Origin: Bacteroidota bacterium
Lineage (GTDB): Bacteria > Bacteroidota > Bacteroidia > Chitinophagales > Chitinophagaceae
DNA length: 16,712 nt
NCBI GenBank assembly: GCA_023423835.1
Contig: JAFAEW010000065.1
Location: 1-16,712 of the forward strand
Direction: 5' to 3'
Position 1 is the stretch's first letter, and every line of letters begins with the position of its first letter. Positions 14,963 through 16,712 of the stretch are shown piece after piece. Position numbers and translations under genes: made by a program. The notes beneath the pieces are model-generated. The model saw nothing but the letters and a program-made list of their open reading frames with translations, searched no databases and was not told where the DNA came from.

Positions 14963-16225
14963 TTATGCGAATGCTTCTTCGAGGTATTCCACAGACTGCG
15001 GAATTACAAATTCCTTTTGCTTCTTTCGCTGCGAAAGGGATAACAGCAGCAATCCTGAAAACAGCGTTATTGCGGCAGCAAAAAGCATTTCATTAATATA
15101 GGGGATCATTACATATTCAATCGCGGCAACGCCTTGTATCATCAACAAAATCTCATTCAATATGATTCCGGACAGGAAGATGATGAGACCGGTTTTTGCA
15201 AGACGATTGTACACGACCATCTTTTCCAAAAATAAATATCCGAGCAGGAATATGGTGATCACTCCCAATAAAACGAGGTGTAAGTATCCGATCACGATTG
15301 GGCGGAATCCAAATGCAAGTTTACTTAAAGCGGGGATGGTAGAGCCGGCTTGTAAACACAATTTTATGGAATAAGCAACGACTGCAAGCTTCCACAGTTG
15401 AAGGCCGGTTTTTCCCTTGTAACGCGAAAAAATTCCTCTTTTTATCAATCCCCTCATAAGTAAAAAGAAGCCTGCAAATTGCATGACTACCGCAACGATT
15501 ACAACCGGTAAGAAGGTATGTGCAACGGGTAGCCATAAGACCGATAAAAGGTAAGCCGGAAAGCATGCGATGAAGTTTAAACCGAGAATCAACCCTTGAT
15601 GCGGAATTTCTTTTCTTTTAGTTTTCATCCAGCTGAATAACAAACCCATGCAACCGAAGAGAAACCATCCATTGTATTGAAAATGGAGGAAGAAGTAGAT
15701 TGATTTTAAATAATTGCTTTCATTGATGGTGTTGGTAGCCATCATATAAGCCAGATGAAAGGGCCCGATTGACGACAACACGTTAAACATTAAGGCGGCT
15801 AAAAACCAGTAATTGGCAATCCCTGCCTGTTTTATTTTTTTTACATCCTTTCCGAATTTAACTGCAAAAGCATAACTTACAAAGATGGACAGGGTTGAAA
15901 AACAAATGGAAATAATGCCATATCCTTGCAACACGAAGCTGATGAGCATTCCGTAAGCGCAGATCAGGTTTGCCCAAAGATAAATACGGTAATTGTTGCA
16001 TGCATTTTGTAGAGAAAACCGGTATAAATGAAAAACCATTAAACTCATTAAGAGCTGGCTAACCCAACCGGAAAAAGCAAAGTGTGAATGTGCATGTAAT
16101 AAAAATTTTTGATCGACCAGCGGGAAAGGGAATGCAATTTTATAGCGCATCAGGCAGCCGAGGATCGAAACAACCAAAAGATTGATAAGGCTGATGCGCA
16201 CCCAATTTTTTATCGATTGAGGCAT
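14963..16225 (-). CDS. Polytopic membrane protein with heme-copper-oxidase-like His motifs, function unknown
   Basis: A 420-residue inner-membrane protein with about 12 hydrophobic segments and almost no soluble part. Histidines sit in or beside membrane segments: LLHAHSHFAFSGW (His44, 46, 48), SSIGPFHLAY (His157), FLHFQYNGWFLFG (His181), WLPVAHTFLP (His236) and IGYLHLVLLGV (His316). The HAH...GW pattern in the second segment and the late H-L-V-L-L-G pattern recall heme-ligand positions in heme-copper oxidase subunit I and related NO-reductase or NnrS-like proteins. The HPEVY and HH copper ligands of true oxidases are not seen. I therefore call it a distant relative at most, perhaps heme-binding. 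It faces a lipoprotein cytochrome c across a shared intergenic region, which supports a redox role. The ATG start at 16225 is well placed before the first membrane segment. Confidence 0.6.
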   Translation of the reverse strand: MPQSIKNWVRISLINLLVVSILGCLMRYKIAFPFPLVDQKFLLHAHSHFAFSGWVSQLLMSLMVFHLYRFSLQNACNNYRIYLWANLICAYGMLISFVLQGYGIISICFSTLSIFVSYAFAVKFGKDVKKIKQAGIANYWFLAALMFNVLSSIGPFHLAYMMATNTINESNYLKSIYFFLHFQYNGWFLFGCMGLLFSWMKTKRKEIPHQGLILGLNFIACFPAYLLSVLWLPVAHTFLPVVIVAVVMQFAGFFLLMRGLIKRGIFSRYKGKTGLQLWKLAVVAYSIKLCLQAGSTIPALSKLAFGFRPIVIGYLHLVLLGVITIFLLGYLFLEKMVVYNRLAKTGLIIFLSGIILNEILLMIQGVAAIEYVMIPYINEMLFAAAITLFSGLLLLSLSQRKKQKEFVIPQSVEYLEEAFA

Positions 16226-16426
16226 AGCGATATTCTGTTTTAACCTTCAAAAAGGGTGATTATAGAATAAAGCGAAATTATGTCTCCTGGTGTCTGTAGC
16301 GATTGACGAAGTGCAGTTTTAGAAATGATTGCCGTCAGGTAAAAGCGAAAATACCGAATATACTTTTGTGCCGGATTAAAAGGAACGGTTGATGAAACCA
16401 TCACATTTTAATAAAAACCAAACAAT
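16226..16426. promoter_or_regulatory. Divergent promoter region with candidate Fnr-type site for the cytochrome c gene
   Basis: On the plus strand TACTTTTG at 16361-16368 is an exact -7 element, giving a leader of about 50 bases before the ATG at 16427. There is no TTTG 19 bases upstream (16338-16341 is ggta). Instead a half-symmetric TGA-N6-TCA occurs at 16326-16337, centred roughly 42 bases before the expected start of transcription, the classical class II position for Crp/Fnr activators. The inner bases are only partly symmetric. I see no convincing promoter for the minus-strand gene. Confidence 0.4.
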
Positions 16427-16712
16427 ATGAAGAAAACTTTTATTCTTTTTATGATAGCAATTGCGGCCTTCAGCTGCAATTCTACCGATTCAAAAGAAGC
16501 TCCAAAAACTGCTGAAATTGAAAGAACTCCGGAAGGAAATCCGGTGTATGATCCACATCGGGGTGCCGGCAAATTTACCCATGTAGAATTATCGGAACAT
16601 TTAGATGCTGCAATGGCCGCCGAAGGAAAAAAGATCTACGATGTAAAATGTTCTGCCTGTCATAAGTTGTCTGATGAAAGACTGGTTGGTCCGGGCTGGC
16701 ATGGCGTTACAG
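16427..16712 (+). CDS. Lipoprotein c-type cytochrome (N-terminal part, runs off the right edge)
   Basis: The first 95 residues are visible. A signal peptide with a lipobox-like AFSC (Cys17) predicts a lipid-anchored periplasmic protein. A polar linker with NPVYDPHRGAGKF follows, then the start of a class I cytochrome c domain with the heme-binding CSACH (Cys75, Cys78, His79) in YDVKCSACHKLSDERLVGPGW. The distal Met ligand would lie beyond the window. The sequence around the heme and the VGPGWHGVT segment resemble, from memory, cytochromes found before nosZ in Bacteroidota nitrous-oxide reductase clusters. It would carry electrons to a periplasmic reductase or oxidase. The gene is divergent from the His-rich membrane protein. 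Cytochrome c and lipoprotein calls are strong; the nos link is an inference. Confidence 0.85.
   Translation, partial: MKKTFILFMIAIAAFSCNSTDSKEAPKTAEIERTPEGNPVYDPHRGAGKFTHVELSEHLDAAMAAEGKKIYDVKCSACHKLSDERLVGPGWHGVT

Overview
The window looks like chromosomal DNA of a member of the Bacteroidota, probably a Chitinophagaceae-like or related environmental lineage. The evidence is the promoter style: several -7 elements fit TAnnTTTG, including a full TTTG-N19-TACATTTG promoter in front of a tRNA gene. Shine-Dalgarno sequences are lacking, codon use is AT-leaning, and the gene families (LytS/LytTR pair beside a LiaF-like protein, DUF4288, CocE/NonD hydrolase, lipoprotein cytochrome c) are typical of that phylum. 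I see no insertion sequence, phage gene, CRISPR array or rRNA.

Layout, left to right. The N-terminal 340 codons of a RecQ helicase run leftward off the window (1-1020, minus). Diverging from it is a tight pair for sugar-nucleotide precursors: a KdsD-type arabinose-5-phosphate isomerase (1208-2170) and a mannose-1-phosphate guanylyltransferase (2173-3255). A long-form ketoacyl-ACP synthase III follows (3358-4434). After a 323-bp regulatory gap comes a four-gene operon: a LiaF-like membrane protein, a DUF4288 protein, a LytS-type histidine kinase starting at TTG, and a LytTR response regulator that overlaps the kinase by 20 bp. A bidirectional terminator then separates this operon from a leftward tRNA-Ala(GGC).

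The next block is all on the minus strand and, in transcription order, reads: a small regulator fusing an HMA-like CxxC domain to an AraC DNA-binding domain, a CopA-type copper ATPase, a CPA1 Na+/H+ antiporter, and a YoaK/DUF1275 membrane protein. The first two form a plausible self-contained copper sensing and efflux unit.

Diverging from the copper regulator is a secreted CocE/NonD alpha/beta-hydrolase (13057-14940). It converges on a 420-residue membrane protein with intramembrane His motifs reminiscent of heme-copper oxidase subunit I (14963-16225, minus). Divergent from that protein, the window ends inside a lipoprotein c-type cytochrome (16427 onward). From memory, this cytochrome resembles those that precede nosZ in Bacteroidota nitrous-oxide reductase clusters, so the right edge may be the start of an N-oxide respiration locus. 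The two most interesting items are the HMA-AraC/copA unit and the His-rich membrane protein/cytochrome c pair.
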